Below, piece by piece: positions 14,167 through 14,265 of a stretch of 14,265 nt of DNA. The notes below the pieces were generated by a model. That model was not told the DNA's origin, did not search any database, and saw only the letters and a program-made list of their open reading frames with translations. Origin of the DNA: JAPLKX01 sp035530195 (GTDB lineage Bacteria; Hydrogenedentota; Hydrogenedentia; Hydrogenedentales; SLHB01); contig DATKVG010000149.1 of the NCBI GenBank assembly GCA_035530195.1, positions 1 to 14,265 of the forward strand. The letters run 5' to 3'. Position 1 is the first letter of the stretch; every line of letters begins with the position of its first letter. The position numbers and the translations under genes are program-made.

Positions 14167-14265
14167 CCCCATACCCATTGAAACATCCATACCCCATCTA
14201 TCATTCTTCGTCCTTTTCATACCCCAAACCCCATACCCCATACCCCAAAACCCAAACCCGATACC
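14167..14265. repeat. C-rich CCCCATA-type array with G-quadruplex potential on the minus strand
   Basis: Degenerate units of CATACCCC are scattered from about 14167 and become tandem at 14222-14259. There, six C-tracts (four of four C, two of three C) are separated by AAA, ATA, ATA, AAAA and AAA. The minus strand thus has six G-tracts with 3-4-nt loops, enough for a G-quadruplex. The array runs to the window end and may continue. Confidence 0.75.

Larger units (their letters stand above)
13782..14265. other. Gene-free, repeat-filled region
   Basis: This 484-base stretch upstream of rel has no supported gene. It would contain the rel-uvrB promoter near 13790-13890, though I see no clear sigma70 match there. 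It holds a split palindromic repeat, a 159-bp MITE-like element, a repeat half-site and a C-rich array, described separately. Confidence 0.7.

Noticed and set aside
14167..14265. CRISPR array at the right end
   Set aside because: Units are 7-8 nt and degenerate with no spacers of 25-40 nt, so it is a simple-sequence array.

Overview
The window is a GC-rich bacterial chromosomal segment carrying mostly core genes. Genes for meso-diaminopimelate (mDAP) peptidoglycan, an OmpA-type envelope protein with an mDAP-binding fold, and a Tat-exported protein point to a Gram-negative, two-membrane bacterium. The Tat-exported barrel protein, the ceramidase-like protein and the many short intergenic palindromes recall environmental genomes of the Hydrogenedentota/Planctomycetota type. 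That placement is only an impression. It would need a placement of UvrB, the Rel protein or XerD in a tree.

Layout. At the left edge is a 3'-truncated minus-strand gene of the N-acylglucosamine/cellobiose 2-epimerase (AGE) family (1-1108). Diverging from it is a ddl-dapF pair (1279-3237) that makes D-Ala-D-Ala and meso-DAP for the peptidoglycan stem peptide. A corA-type Mg2+ channel gene (3279-4385, minus) converges on dapF. A 659-base non-coding stretch (4386-5044) holds divergent promoters and a palindromic element. It is followed by a secreted OmpA-domain protein (5045-5725) with a clear intrinsic terminator, a XerC/XerD-type tyrosine recombinase (5816-6727), a likely two-gene operon of a Tat-exported TIM-barrel-like protein and a neutral-ceramidase-like protein (6827-9127), and a small secreted Cys/Ala-rich protein (9386-9652). 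On the minus strand a bifunctional rel (relA/spoT) gene overlaps uvrB by 11 bp (13781 down to 9746). The right end (13782-14265) is gene-free and holds nested repeats and a C-rich telomere-like array.

How the genes relate. Ddl and DapF supply the peptidoglycan precursor that an OmpA C-terminal domain would bind. Rel and UvrB sit in one transcription unit, placing ppGpp metabolism and nucleotide-excision repair under shared expression. I see no defence system, CRISPR array, prophage or biosynthetic cluster.

The more unusual content is in the details. The ddl/dapF junction is duplicated on both sides of a long hairpin element, so that the second copy supplies dapF with its ribosome-binding site and start. 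DapF appears to carry Ser where the second catalytic Cys is expected, and the AGE protein appears to lack one catalytic His. A 159-bp MITE-like element with 18-bp perfect terminal inverted repeats and a TTAG duplication is inserted inside a member of a dispersed palindromic repeat family. The window ends in a six-tract array able to form a G-quadruplex.
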